6,041 nt of DNA, taken from the NCBI GenBank assembly GCA_035541995.1, contig DATKMG010000428.1, forward strand, positions 1 through 6,041, given 5' to 3'. The notes beneath the pieces are model-generated. The model worked only from the letters and a program-made list of their open reading frames with translations, was not told the DNA's origin and made no database searches. This DNA comes from DATKMG01 sp035541995. Its GTDB lineage: Bacteria > Acidobacteriota > Terriglobia > Versatilivoradales > Versatilivoraceae. A program made the position numbers and the translations under genes. Position 1 is the first letter of the stretch. Each line of letters opens with the position of its first letter. Below, in pieces: positions 5,967 through 6,041 of this stretch.

Positions 5967-6041
5967 GTTCCGGGACCAGTCAGGGCAAAGTCGACCTGGA
6001 GATAAAAACAATGGTTGATGCCGGGGAATCCAAGAAGGAAG
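5963..6041 (+). CDS. pstB: Start of a gene, probably phosphate ABC transporter ATPase PstB (partial)
   Basis: Only 26 codons are in the window, beginning MSSGTSQGKVDLEIK and ending ESKKE. No Walker A or other ATPase motif has been reached, so the protein itself does not prove the identity. The call rests on position: it overlaps the stop of the pstA fragment as ATGA, and in pst operons pstB commonly follows pstA. PstB would be the cytosolic ATPase driving phosphate import. The stretch before the second in-frame ATG at 6011 (MVDAGESKKE) may be an N-terminal extension or may not be translated, because 6011 has its own ribosome site. No Pho box is visible here. Confidence 0.5.
   Translation, partial: MSSGTSQGKVDLEIKTMVDAGESKKE

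Overview
The window looks like a piece of an acidobacterial chromosome. This assignment rests on protein family resemblance from memory (secreted proteins with repeated putative-Ig and IPT/TIG domains, an 'LGYVFDAG...LRPIWG' propeller-like protein, and a small 'LEGEGAINNI...' secreted protein), not on a search. All genes read on the + strand.

Layout. (1) Positions 13-1155 encode a complete GT4-type (group 1) glycosyltransferase, probably for a surface polysaccharide; its upstream neighbours lie outside the window. (2) Positions 1156-1326 are a 171-base gap with no convincing gene or terminator. (3) Positions 1327-5804 hold three exported-protein genes in a row: a 210-residue protein with one beta-sandwich-like domain and a glycine-rich hydrophobic C-terminal segment; a roughly 355-residue beta-propeller-like protein; and a 901-residue protein built almost entirely of immunoglobulin-like modules. 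The last two overlap by ATGA with a near-perfect Shine-Dalgarno sequence, so they are probably translated in a coupled way. (4) From 5805 the sequence changes abruptly to the last 53 codons of a PstA-type phosphate ABC transporter permease, with no 5' part. This overlaps by ATGA the start of a further gene that by position should be pstB and runs off the window.

How they may work together. The three exported proteins plausibly form a cell-surface or periplasmic module (adhesion, matrix or carbohydrate contact), and the glycosyltransferase may supply surface glycan. The shared function is inference; none of the three has an enzyme motif I can recognise. The pst part belongs to high-affinity phosphate uptake and has no obvious link to the rest.

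The most unusual point is the junction at about 5804/5805. The stop codon of the giant Ig-like gene is followed directly, in the same reading frame, by a headless pstA 3' end. This is either a rearrangement that split a pst operon or an assembly join. I saw no RNA gene, CRISPR array, insertion sequence or clear terminator, and no well-supported new system.
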